13,841 nucleotides of DNA from Phycisphaerae bacterium (GCA_013044065.1 JABEVA010000188.1:1-13841); one strand, 5' to 3'. Numbered from the stretch's first letter, positions 8,901-13,841 are shown. Numbers and translations: made by a program. The notes: generated by a model not told the origin, from the letters alone.

Positions 8901-9569
8901 ATCGTGGGCGTCGTAATCTTCTTTGAGCAGATAATGATGATCGTTGGTGGCCACCACGGGAGCTCCGACCCGCCGCGCCACTTCCAGGAGTTGCGGAATC
9001 ATTGCGATTTGCGCCGGATCGTCATGGTTTTGCAGTTCCACAAAAAAGTGCTCGCCGAAAATATCCTGGTATTGACCGGCGGCAACCACCGCCGCCTGAC
9101 AATCGTTGCGCTGCAGGCAGGCGGATATCTCCGTTCCAAAATGACCGTTGATGACGACGAGGCCCTGGTGGTATTTGGCCAGCGTTTCTTTATCCACCCG
9201 GGGGCGGTAATAAAATCCTTCCAGATACGCCAGACTGGCCAGTTTCAGCAGGTTCCGGTAGCCCTGCTCGTTGCGCGCCAGAACCACCAGATGATACGCG
9301 GCCTCACTGATACCGTGCGCATCCTTGTCAAAGCGCGATCCAGGGGCCACGTAAAACTCGCATCCAAGCAGCGGTTTGATACCGGCCGCTCGGGCCGTTT
9401 TATAAAATTCCACCAGACCAAATAGATTGCCGTGATCGGTCAAGCCCAGCGCCGGCATCTTCATTTCCGCGGCTTTCTCGCACAGGCCGCTGATGGTAGC
9501 CCCGCCGTCGAGAAGAGAATAATGGCTGTGGCCGTGGAGATGCACAAATGAATTGGAATAATCCGTCAT
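5904..9569 (-). CDS. dnaE: DNA polymerase III alpha subunit (DnaE), replicative polymerase with intact-looking PHP domain
   Basis: This is the catalytic subunit of the replicative polymerase, 1221 residues from the chosen start. An N-terminal PHP domain (about 8-280) is followed by the C-family polymerase core. The catalytic aspartates are D405 and D407 in MPDIDID and D554 in KMDFLGLRTLT, with spacing as in E. coli (401, 403, 555). A helix-hairpin-helix region lies near 855-920 (FGLAAVKGVGSKAV). QESLF at about 947-951 is a clamp-binding motif, and an OB fold lies near 1020-1090. The PHP domain keeps candidates for all nine metal ligands: H12, H14, D21, H46, E71, H93, H143, D210 and H212. A stretch of roughly 23 extra residues, relative to E. 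coli, lies at about 575-605. I chose the ATG at 9569 because AAGGAGG lies 10 bases upstream; the ATG at 9578 would add three residues but sits only 1 base after that site. The gene follows the AhbAB-like gene by 42 bases and is probably cotranscribed with it. Confidence 0.97.
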   Translation of the reverse strand: MTDYSNSFVHLHGHSHYSLLDGGATISGLCEKAAEMKMPALGLTDHGNLFGLVEFYKTARAAGIKPLLGCEFYVAPGSRFDKDAHGISEAAYHLVVLARNEQGYRNLLKLASLAYLEGFYYRPRVDKETLAKYHQGLVVINGHFGTEISACLQRNDCQAAVVAAGQYQDIFGEHFFVELQNHDDPAQIAMIPQLLEVARRVGAPVVATNDHHYLLKEDYDAHDVLCCISMGKTLDDADRLRYSRHLYLKSPAEMRRIFKDIPEACDATLKIAEMCDVTLDFSRRHAPVYAPPPDPATGTIPTPDEYLRHLCQRGLVERYGQPSPAVIRRLDQELKVIQSKGFSSYFLIVWDFCNYARKNKIPVGARGSGVGTLVGYVLGLCNVDPIRYDLLFERFMDPSRSEMPDIDIDICQIGRDKVIEYVRGKYGNVSQIITFSTLAAKAAVKDVGRVLGVPLPDVDKITKLIPTGVNVTLQSALQVADLKKLYQSDPTVGRVMDIAGRLEGLCRNAGMHAAGVIVCDKPLDEVVPLYKNGPDVMTQWDGPTCESVGLLKMDFLGLRTLTIIERALDLIERDYGPGLPQRVSMQSDGTAIEAAHPTLPARPGRLDIEGVDLTDQRVYRQIFQKGRTQAVFQFESPGMRELLIKMKPDRIEDLIAANALFRPGPMDLIPEYCDRKHQRKPVLKAHPIMDGILEETYGIMVYQEQVMRIFNQLGGIPLAKAYKVIKAISKKHVDVIAAEKANFIKGAQGNGVDEKRAAEIFELIEEFGKYGFNKSHSTRYAIIAFQTAYLKTYFPLQFMAAQLTFEMTDQSKLTENIDECRFLPRPDGQVGIAVLPPDINSSVADFGVVDGTIRFGLAAVKGVGSKAVESIVAARGDGQGQPLRPFTSIYDFCERVDLRLVNKAVLEALVKCGAFDSLHNNRAAITAALESAMQSGAAAQEARRCGQESLFGGGDSPAAKPVSLQLPTVPEWSQGQKMAFEKAVLGFYVSSHPLRDLEELLAGYTTFNSRTIQNADDRREGIIGGLIAKIETRIARSGRSAGQKWATVTLEDLSGSIKVLVFSGEYQKYVSMLVPEAVVFFRGRVDRSRQEPNFQCSEALTVKQVVEKLTREATIRLPAMAIEPGLLSELDAFITQRKGNIPVKLEILDQSQEPPAKVCIALRRAISVVDFANETGKTFWHQCPVVLRGPGRGLVMERVEAHPEVVPEPSRTAFAGDVIPA

Positions 9570-9579
9570 AATCTTCATG

Positions 9580-9586
9580 CCTCCTT
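9580..9586 (-). promoter_or_regulatory. Ribosome binding site that decides the dnaE start
   Basis: AAGGAGG on the minus strand is a full Shine-Dalgarno match. It lies 1 base before the ATG at 9578, which is too close, and 10 bases before the in-frame ATG at 9569, which is workable. This favours the shorter protein. Confidence 0.75.
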
Positions 9587-9611
9587 GCAGCGCCGCGGTA
9601 AGGGACCGGGG

Positions 9612-10748
9612 CTAGACGCGCTCACGCATGGCCCGCGAATCCAGCCCCACACGGGCACACCAGTCGCGGTAGGCCTGGGGCGCGATTTCGCTGGGTTTTA
9701 TCTCACTGCGACCACCCCAGAATACGTTGCTATACGCGATGGGTATTCCCACGGCCGCCAGGTGGCGATCGATGGCCGCTTTGTGCTCCAGCAGCCGGCT
9801 TTTGTCCTGCCCATGGGCCACCCCCATGATGTTGACATTGCCGAAATCCGGCCCGCCTTCGCGCCAGTAGGCATGAGTCATGATATGGAACCGCCCCACC
9901 TGTTGGCCGGTTTCAATTTCCCGACCCACCGGAGCCGCCCAATGAAACAGGGCGTTGTATTGCGTAACCCGTTCGCCGGTGGCCAGAGGTTTAACGTGCT
10001 CCAGGAAAGTCGAAAATCTGCCGATCACACCCTGCCGGACCAGTTCTTCGGCAACTTCACAAAACGTGGGTAAATCAACCCCGGCCTGGCGAGCCCGGGG
10101 TTGCCACAGATCGACGGACAACTCCTCCGGCGCAAATTCCCGCTTGAGGGCGACGAGAATTTTCCATTGCAGATCAGTCAGGTTCACAATCTCGGTATCC
10201 AGTACCTGCGCAGGCTCATCGGTCATGCTGCCTGGAACCACACCTTTGCGACGTACATGTCCCACCCCCAGAACAAAAAGCCGGCGGGCGGGCATTATTT
10301 TGTAGGACACAGCGCCCACCTGGGCCATGAGAAAATCACAATGTTTCGCCAGGTCAAAGCCTTGCGGCACTTTGAGCGTGGTCCACAGCTTGTATTTGGA
10401 ACCCGCCGTTTCACCATCGGTGGAACGAAGCACCACATGGCCCGAAAACGGATCCTCCCGGAACATATATTCAAAGGCCAAATTGAGTTGCTCCGGCGGA
10501 ATCTGCCACGCCACCAAGGCCCCTTGGGCCAAATTGGTGGCCAGCAGCGTTTGCCGAATTCGGCGTATGACCCCCGCACGCAGCATCGCCGACAGGCGTT
10601 CAATGACCGTTGACACCGGTACGCCGCTAAGCGCGGCGATTTTTCCCAGCGGGTCGCGGTGGAAACCTTCCACGCGATCCTCGGATACGGCCAGTATTGC
10701 GGCATTGAGGGGATCGTCAATCTCAACAGGAATACCGGCCACGTTCAT
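9612..10748 (-). CDS. Fused AhbA-AhbB-like protein (siroheme decarboxylase / Lrp-AsnC-type fold)
   Basis: This 378-residue protein looks like two tandem copies of the winged-helix plus ferredoxin-like unit found in siroheme decarboxylases AhbA/AhbB and the related NirD/L/G/H proteins. Copy one (about 14-165) has a helix-turn-helix (LGKIAALSGVPVSTVIERL), then GVIRRI (59-64), and ends in a core strand near 150-163. Copy two (about 188-365) has GVIGRFSTFLEH (240-251), NALFHW (265-270), IMTHAYWR (289-296) and NIMGVAHG (306-313), which parallel the SHCYxR and MxHG motifs of the family. Decarboxylases of this family act on siroheme in the Ahb haem pathway and in haem d1 synthesis. The copies are divergent, with an insertion after the H251 region. 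The usual aromatic-rich substrate motif in copy one is hard to see (GHVVLRS at 103-109). A transcription-regulator role is therefore also possible. The ATG is supported by GTGAGG 7 bases upstream. It lies 79 bases after the flavin reductase gene and 42 before dnaE. Confidence 0.62.
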   Translation of the reverse strand: MNVAGIPVEIDDPLNAAILAVSEDRVEGFHRDPLGKIAALSGVPVSTVIERLSAMLRAGVIRRIRQTLLATNLAQGALVAWQIPPEQLNLAFEYMFREDPFSGHVVLRSTDGETAGSKYKLWTTLKVPQGFDLAKHCDFLMAQVGAVSYKIMPARRLFVLGVGHVRRKGVVPGSMTDEPAQVLDTEIVNLTDLQWKILVALKREFAPEELSVDLWQPRARQAGVDLPTFCEVAEELVRQGVIGRFSTFLEHVKPLATGERVTQYNALFHWAAPVGREIETGQQVGRFHIMTHAYWREGGPDFGNVNIMGVAHGQDKSRLLEHKAAIDRHLAAVGIPIAYSNVFWGGRSEIKPSEIAPQAYRDWCARVGLDSRAMRERV

Positions 10749-10755
10749 CAGATAA

Positions 10756-10761
10756 CCTCAC
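10756..10761 (-). promoter_or_regulatory. Ribosome binding site of the AhbAB-like gene
   Basis: GTGAGG on the minus strand lies 7 bases before the ATG at 10746-10748 and supports that start. Confidence 0.65.
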
Positions 10762-10783
10762 AGCTTGGTGTCCTTTGGGCAAA

Positions 10784-10793
10784 GCAACGTTGC
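10784..10793. repeat. Perfect 10-base palindrome upstream of the AhbAB-like gene
   Basis: GCAACGTTGC is its own reverse complement. It lies in the 79-base gap between the flavin reductase stop and the AhbAB-like start, about 36 bases before the ATG. It could be a dimeric-regulator site, but a single copy proves nothing. Confidence 0.3.
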
Positions 10794-10827
10794 ACCCCGG
10801 AGCCGGCCGCACCAGACCCCATGCTTT

Positions 10828-11331
10828 TTAGTAGCGCGAGCCGTCGTGGCGGATATGCACCACCGGTTTGGCTCCATCCGGGCCGAGAATATCACCCATG
10901 GTGGCTATGCCGATGTACAAATCGTGATCGGCTTGCAGATCCACCTTGTGGGAAAAGTCGCACCAGAGATAGGCGCAGGCATCGAGCAGGATTACCGCAC
11001 CATTATCCAACCGGCGAATGGCCAAGCCGTCAAAAGCCGCCGCGCCGCGCAAGGTGTGCCGGGCAAAACGCCGCAGCAGGTTTTTGTCGCCAGCGTGGCA
11101 GACGTTGATGACGAAGCCTTTATTTTCTTCGATCACCGAACCGATGGATCTTCCCTGGTGCAGGCTCACGCCGATGCACAGCGGCTCAAAACTTAATTGC
11201 TGCACAAACGACACCAGTGTTGCCGACGCCGCCGCACCGCTGCCTGCCGTCAACACAAAAAGCCCGGTGGCAATTTTTCCCACGGCCTTGAGCAGCGGTA
11301 AAACAGGTTCAACGGTGCTGTCAATAATCAA
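10828..11331 (-). CDS. Flavin reductase-like FMN-binding split-barrel protein
   Basis: The 167-residue protein matches the flavin reductase-like domain, an FMN-binding split barrel. Visible landmarks are AVGKIATGLFVLTAG at 16-30, the QQLSFEPLCIGVSL strand at 44-57, a stretch like the family FxVNVL motif (GFVINVCHAGDKNLLRRFA, 72-90), and the HIRHDGSRY ending at 159-167. The length fits a stand-alone domain. Similar domains occur as separate NAD(P)H:flavin oxidoreductases and fused to flavodiiron proteins or rubredoxins in anaerobes, so it may pass electrons to an unseen partner. The start is TTG at 11331, supported by GGAGG 6 bases upstream; no ATG gives a better start. A TATAAT box lies about 40 bases upstream. 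The physiological acceptor is unknown. Confidence 0.85.
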   Translation of the reverse strand: MIIDSTVEPVLPLLKAVGKIATGLFVLTAGSGAAASATLVSFVQQLSFEPLCIGVSLHQGRSIGSVIEENKGFVINVCHAGDKNLLRRFARHTLRGAAAFDGLAIRRLDNGAVILLDACAYLWCDFSHKVDLQADHDLYIGIATMGDILGPDGAKPVVHIRHDGSRY

Positions 11332-11337
11332 AGCAAA

Positions 11338-11342
11338 CCTCC
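11338..11342 (-). promoter_or_regulatory. Ribosome binding site supporting a TTG start
   Basis: GGAGG on the minus strand is 6 bases before the TTG at 11329-11331. It is the reason for accepting the rare start codon of the flavin reductase-like gene. Confidence 0.7.
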
Positions 11343-11350
11343 GCTTGCGC

Positions 11351-11364
11351 CGGCCAATCGGCCG
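11351..11364 (-). repeat. Short hairpin at the predicted transcript start of the flavin reductase gene
   Basis: CGGCC (11351-11355) and GGCCG (11360-11364) form a 5-base-pair stem with a 4-base loop. It would lie at the 5' end of an mRNA started from the TATAAT box just upstream, between the promoter and the ribosome site. A role in mRNA stability is possible but unproven. Confidence 0.35.
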
Positions 11365-11371
11365 ACGACCT

Positions 11372-11381
11372 GATTATAATC
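11372..11381 (-). promoter_or_regulatory. Palindromic TATAAT box upstream of the flavin reductase gene
   Basis: GATTATAATC is a perfect 10-base palindrome and contains TATAAT on both strands. On the minus strand it is placed to act as a -10 box with a start near 11366, about 35 bases before the TTG. No good -35 box is seen at 16-18 bases, so any promoter would be weak or activator-dependent. Confidence 0.4.
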
Positions 11382-11436
11382 AAGGCCCGGTGATGCCGCC
11401 ATTGGATGCCCCGACCGCGCCAGGCGGGGAAATATT

Positions 11437-12192
11437 TCAGGCCGCGGCCCATTTGCATACCCCCATCTCCGGCAAAAGATGCTGTAAATCCGCAATATTC
11501 CGGATGACATGATGGACCCCGGCGCTCCTGGATTTCGTCCGGGGCTGGTTGGCGGCGGGTTTCCAGATGGCTCTCATCCCCGCGCGCTGCGCTCCGCGGA
11601 TGTCGGTCTTGAGTAGATCACCGACAAAAATAGCCTGATCCGGTTGGACCCGCAGTTCGTGCAGGGCCATGCGAAAAATTTCGCGGTGCGGCTTGCGATA
11701 ACGTGTGGCGGAAGAATAAAGTCGGATGGGAAAATATTCGAGAAGGCCCTCCTCTTGCAGATGTCGGTCCAGGCAGCACGCCGGGGCCAGGGTATTGGAA
11801 ATAATCGCCAGCTTTATGCCCTGCCGGCGCAGGTTGCTAAGCACTTCGCAGGTGCCGCGATCCACATGCGAGCGCCGGGCCGCCGGGCCGTACCAGATCC
11901 ACGCAAGGTTTTGGTATTCCTGTTTGGGCAGTTGAATGTTCAAGCGATCGAGTACTCTTACCATCAGATCCATGCAGTTAAAATCCCGCCGACAGATGTG
12001 CGACCAGAGAAGGCTTCGTTGAAACGGCCGCAGATGGGCCATCGAATAGCGTTTGAAATCCGGCAGAGGCAGGCCCAGTGTTTGCAAATGACGATAAGAA
12101 TCCCTCGATCCTTCGATAAACATCGGCTTGAGCTGCAACTCTCGAAAGTTCAACAGCGTGTTGGCCAGATCAAAAAGTACCGCATTCACCAT
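11437..12192 (-). CDS. HAD-family hydrolase with altered motif I
   Basis: The 251-residue protein has the haloacid dehalogenase superfamily motifs in order. Motif I is FDLANTLL (nucleophile D8), motif II is IISNT (S132), motif III Lys is in YRKPHREIF (K167) and motif IV is FVGDLLKTD (D192, D197). A helical cap fills about residues 15-115. The second Asp of the usual DxDxT motif, the general acid/base of HAD phosphatases, is Ala (D-L-A-N-T). Related HAD proteins with DLGNT or phosphonatase-type DxAGT motifs also lack it, so the protein need not be inactive, but simple phosphatase activity is uncertain. The ATG at 12192 places motif I at residue 8, normal for the family. Starts at 12231 and 12276 would add residues that do not fit it. 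A GATAAT box at 12235-12240 also fits the shorter form. The substrate cannot be predicted. Confidence 0.88.
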   Translation of the reverse strand: MVNAVLFDLANTLLNFRELQLKPMFIEGSRDSYRHLQTLGLPLPDFKRYSMAHLRPFQRSLLWSHICRRDFNCMDLMVRVLDRLNIQLPKQEYQNLAWIWYGPAARRSHVDRGTCEVLSNLRRQGIKLAIISNTLAPACCLDRHLQEEGLLEYFPIRLYSSATRYRKPHREIFRMALHELRVQPDQAIFVGDLLKTDIRGAQRAGMRAIWKPAANQPRTKSRSAGVHHVIRNIADLQHLLPEMGVCKWAAA

Positions 12193-12234
12193 GCCCGCGT
12201 CTTTCCTGCTTACCTTCTTACCTTGAATCATCCT

Positions 12235-12240
12235 ATTATC
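12235..12240 (-). promoter_or_regulatory. Possible -10 box of the HAD gene
   Basis: GATAAT on the minus strand matches TATAAT at 5 of 6 positions. It would start transcription near 12228, giving a leader of about 36 bases before the ATG at 12192. No convincing -35 box is visible. Confidence 0.3.
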
Positions 12241-12506
12241 CGCCTGGCCTGTTGCAGCCGCCACCAACCGGCCCAACCCGCGCGTGGTCCAAGAACATTC
12301 TCCACCTTATGTACCTTAGGGATGACGCCGGTAAAAATCAACCCTGCGCAGCTTGCGTCCGTGGCTGGTTGGGGGCGTCCAGCCGGGCCGAAAGACACGC
12401 GACGGGAGCGCATACCCTGGCCTTGGGTCTGTAAGGAGCGAGCAACGCCGCCAGCGGCCAAAAGAACCAGCCGGAAAGTGTGAAGTTATTCTTGCCCCGT
12501 CCCTAA

Positions 12507-12535
12507 CTGCAAGCGGACTACCTCTATGGTAGAAT
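12507..12535 (+). promoter_or_regulatory. Candidate gpsA promoter
   Basis: CTGCAA (12507-12512, 3 of 6 to TTGACA) and TAGAAT (12530-12535, 5 of 6 to TATAAT) are 17 bases apart. The -10 box overlaps a small inverted repeat, CTACC (12518-12522) with GGTAG (12528-12532), which could be an operator. Transcription would start near 12542 and give a leader of about 57 bases. Confidence 0.4.
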
Positions 12536-12556
12536 CAAACCGTGGCTCTTGGTGGC

Positions 12557-12574
12557 TGGGCCGGGACCGGCCCA
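12557..12574 (+). repeat. Strong GC hairpin in the gpsA leader
   Basis: TGGGCCGG and CCGGCCCA are perfect 8-base inverted repeats separated by GA; as RNA they would form a 7-base-pair stem with a GGAC tetraloop. The hairpin lies between the proposed gpsA promoter and its ribosome site, 12 bases before that site begins. It has no T-run, so it is not a classical terminator. Confidence 0.55.
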
Positions 12575-12586
12575 CGGGCAAAAATC

Positions 12587-12594
12587 AGGCGGAG
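12587..12594 (+). promoter_or_regulatory. Ribosome binding site of gpsA
   Basis: AGGCGGAG ends 4 bases before the ATG at 12599. It decides this start over the in-frame GTG at 12542, which would add 19 residues ahead of the Rossmann fold. Confidence 0.65.
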
Positions 12595-12598
12595 ATTC

Positions 12599-13624
12599 AT
12601 GCGGCCAAAAATCGCAATTATTGGGGATGGGGCCATGGGAACCCTGTGTGCCTGGATTTTGGCACAAGCCGGGCGAGAGACTGTTTTGTGGTGCCACCAG
12701 AGCCAACACGCCGCCGAATTGGCCCAGTCCCGCATTAATGTGCGGCATCTGCCCACCGTGCGACTGCCGGACTCGGTGGAGATTACCGGCCAGGATGCGG
12801 CTATTTCACAAGCCGAGCTTATTTTTCTGGCCGTGCCCTCGCAGCATATTCGCTCGGTACTTATGCGGCTGGCGGGGCACATCCCGGCCTCGGTTCCGGT
12901 GATCAGCCTGACGAAAGGTATTGAAAATGACACGCTGCTGAGGCCTAGCGAAATTTGCATGAATCTCTTGGGGCCGCGTCTGCTGGCGGTTATCTCAGGT
13001 CCGAGCATTGCCGATGAAGTGGCCCGGGGCCTGCCGGCCACCGTTGTAGCGGCCTCGGGCGATGAAGGGCTTAGCCGCAAGGTGCAGGATCTCATGAGCT
13101 GCTCGTCTTTGCGGGTGTACCGCAACGCGGATGTTGTTGGTGTGGAGCTTGCGGGTGCCTCCAAAAATATCATTGCCATTGCGGCGGGGATTCTCGATGG
13201 TCTGGCCGTGGGCGTTAACGCTAAAGCGTCGCTGGTGACGCGCGGCCTGGCGGAAATTACCCGGTTGGGCATGGCCTTGGGTGCCCAGCCGGAAACCTTC
13301 AGCGGCTTGGCGGGATTGGGTGATTTAGTAACCACCTGCTTTTCGCTATCGAGCCGCAATCGCGGTTTCGGTCAGCGAATTGGGGCCGGCCTTTCGCCAG
13401 AGCAGGCCCAGGCGGAGATTTCCGGCGTAGTAGAAGGTTTGCCCACCACACGCAGTGTGGTGGCGTTGGCCCGTCGGTACAGGGTGGAGATGCCCATCAG
13501 CGAAACGCTCTATGCCGTTTTGTTTGAGGGTTGCAGTCCACGCGAAGGTATCAGCACGTTGATGAGTCGCCAGCCCAAGGCCGAGCATCAGCAGCGCCAT
13601 GAAGGCAATTCAGCGCCTACGTAA
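12599..13624 (+). CDS. gpsA: Glycerol-3-phosphate dehydrogenase [NAD(P)+]
   Basis: GpsA reduces dihydroxyacetone phosphate to sn-glycerol-3-phosphate, the backbone for phospholipids, in the cytoplasm. The 341-residue length matches the 339-residue E. coli enzyme. The Rossmann nucleotide-binding motif IIGDGAMGT lies at 7-15, IFLAVPSQHIRSVL follows near 74-87, and SLTKGIE and SGPSIADEVARG match family blocks. The catalytic lysine lies in GVELAGASKNIIAIAAG, followed by NAKASLVTRGLAE and GLAGLGDLVTTC, all typical. The nucleotide motif reads GDGAMG where GxGSWG or GxGAWG is common, a mild change. The tail after the last helix is short and rich in His, Gln and Arg. It is transcribed away from the HAD gene and seems to form its own unit. 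Every residue I expect for activity is present. Confidence 0.97.
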   Translation: MRPKIAIIGDGAMGTLCAWILAQAGRETVLWCHQSQHAAELAQSRINVRHLPTVRLPDSVEITGQDAAISQAELIFLAVPSQHIRSVLMRLAGHIPASVPVISLTKGIENDTLLRPSEICMNLLGPRLLAVISGPSIADEVARGLPATVVAASGDEGLSRKVQDLMSCSSLRVYRNADVVGVELAGASKNIIAIAAGILDGLAVGVNAKASLVTRGLAEITRLGMALGAQPETFSGLAGLGDLVTTCFSLSSRNRGFGQRIGAGLSPEQAQAEISGVVEGLPTTRSVVALARRYRVEMPISETLYAVLFEGCSPREGISTLMSRQPKAEHQQRHEGNSAPT

Positions 13625-13669
13625 CCGGCTGGGGAGCGCCGGTCGTGGGCCAGCTATGGTGATCTGGCC
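13624..13669 (+). repeat. Two inverted repeats just after gpsA
   Basis: ACCGGC (13624-13629) pairs with GCCGGT (13638-13643) around an 8-base loop. GGCCAG (13648-13653) pairs with CTGGCC (13664-13669) around a 10-base loop. They begin at the gpsA stop codon, where a terminator is expected, but no T-run follows either. The remaining gap to 13743 shows nothing else I can name. Confidence 0.3.
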
Positions 13670-13743
13670 TGGCAATTCAGCCCGATCCTCACGTATCGGT
13701 TGGGCGTGCGGACAGGCCGGTTTTTGCCACCGCCCCAAGGAAG

Positions 13744-13841
13744 TCAACCTGACTGTATTGCTGGCGAGATCTCCATCACGCCCAGCCCCAGAAGCAGCGC
13801 CACCACCATCAGCATCCGCAGCCGTTCCCACACCTTATGAC
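13744..13841 (-). CDS. C-terminal end of an unidentified membrane protein (partial)
   Basis: Read from the window edge on the minus strand, one frame gives 31 residues ending in a TGA at 13744-13746. They comprise a basic/aromatic lead (KVWERLR), a hydrophobic run (MLMVVALLLGLGV) and a short polar tail ending in SG. This looks like a last transmembrane helix with its flanking residues. Most of the gene lies outside the window, so no family can be named. A competing frame on the same strand (GTG at 13831 to 13610) is glycine/alanine- and arginine-rich, matches nothing I know and overlaps gpsA. The gene converges on gpsA. The call rests on hydrophobicity alone. Confidence 0.4.
   Translation of the reverse strand, partial: HKVWERLRMLMVVALLLGLGVMEISPAIQSG

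Larger units (their letters stand above)
12193..12598. other. Non-coding region between divergent HAD gene and gpsA
   Basis: I see no convincing gene in this 406-base stretch: the short frames on both strands have no family pattern and no good ribosome sites. It holds GC-rich inverted repeats. GGCTGGTT (12363-12370) can pair with AACCAGCC (12465-12472), or its first six bases can pair locally with CCAGCC (12379-12384). GGCGT (12374-12378) can pair with ACGCC (12445-12449) inside the long stem. There is no T-run typical of a terminator, and I recognise no SRP RNA, RNase P RNA, tmRNA or known riboswitch core. Confidence 0.5.

Noticed and set aside
8715..9425. 236-residue plus-strand frame opposite the DnaE PHP domain
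   Set aside because: A shadow of dnaE in a GC-rich genome with no independent support.
12228..12461. 77-residue minus-strand frame in the HAD-gpsA gap
   Set aside because: Its composition follows the GC-rich repeats, it overlaps the proposed HAD promoter, and no motif is seen.
12363..12472. SRP RNA in the HAD-gpsA gap
   Set aside because: A loose similarity around GGTCTGTAAGGAGC was noticed, but the conserved GGAAGG and AGCAGCC elements of bacterial SRP RNA are absent.
11644..12483. 279-residue plus-strand frame across the HAD gene and the gap after it
   Set aside because: It is antisense to the HAD motifs and the part in the gap has no family pattern or ribosome site.
13610..13831. 73-residue minus-strand frame at the right edge
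   Set aside because: GTG start, Gly/Ala/Arg-rich, overlaps the gpsA end; the overlapping frame with a transmembrane-like end is more plausible.
1..13841. CRISPR array, insertion sequence, phage or defence system
   Set aside because: No spaced direct repeats, transposase, integrase, nuclease-helicase or toxin-antitoxin pattern was seen on either strand.

Overview
This window reads as a GC-rich bacterial chromosome fragment carrying mostly housekeeping genes. The gene set and domain style point tentatively to the Planctomycetota or a wider PVC-type bacterium. The hints are a GH38 mannosidase-type protein with a long extra beta-rich C-terminal part, a Rho without the usual N-terminal extension, and a fused AhbA/AhbB-like (siroheme decarboxylase, Lrp/AsnC-type) protein next to dnaE. 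The lineage is an inference from family resemblance; there is no rRNA or other decisive marker here. The unusual length and the two broken ends suggest a complete short contig.

Layout. Bases 1-2586 (+) hold the C-terminal part of a GH38 alpha-mannosidase-like protein whose catalytic N-terminal domain is missing. Bases 2648-4524 (+) hold a tight pair, a glycerophosphodiester phosphodiesterase followed 17 bases later by rho. The pair is preceded by a hairpin and a promoter placed so that the phosphodiesterase mRNA may be leaderless. rho converges on metK with only 5 bases between the stop codons. From 12192 back to 4530 every gene is on the minus strand, in the transcription order HAD-family hydrolase, flavin reductase-like protein, AhbAB-like fusion, dnaE, metK. 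TATAAT-type promoters lie in front of the flavin reductase gene and metK, so the run is probably several transcription units. A roughly 400-base non-coding stretch (12193-12598) separates the HAD gene from divergent gpsA (12599-13624, +). The window ends with what looks like the last transmembrane segment of an unidentified minus-strand membrane protein.

How the genes fit together. dnaE (replication), rho (termination), metK (S-adenosylmethionine) and gpsA (glycerol-3-phosphate for phospholipids) are core functions. The phosphodiesterase and gpsA both yield glycerol-3-phosphate but are far apart and on separate units. The AhbAB-like protein would belong to siroheme-dependent haem synthesis if it is an enzyme, but no other gene of that pathway is in the window.

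I found no defence system, CRISPR array, insertion sequence, integrase, tRNA or rRNA. The points most worth a second look are the divergent AhbAB-like fusion upstream of dnaE, a DnaE whose PHP domain keeps all nine expected metal ligands (with a His where Cys is usual), the possible leaderless start of the phosphodiesterase-rho operon, an atypical Rho RNA-binding motif, and inverted repeats in the HAD-gpsA gap.
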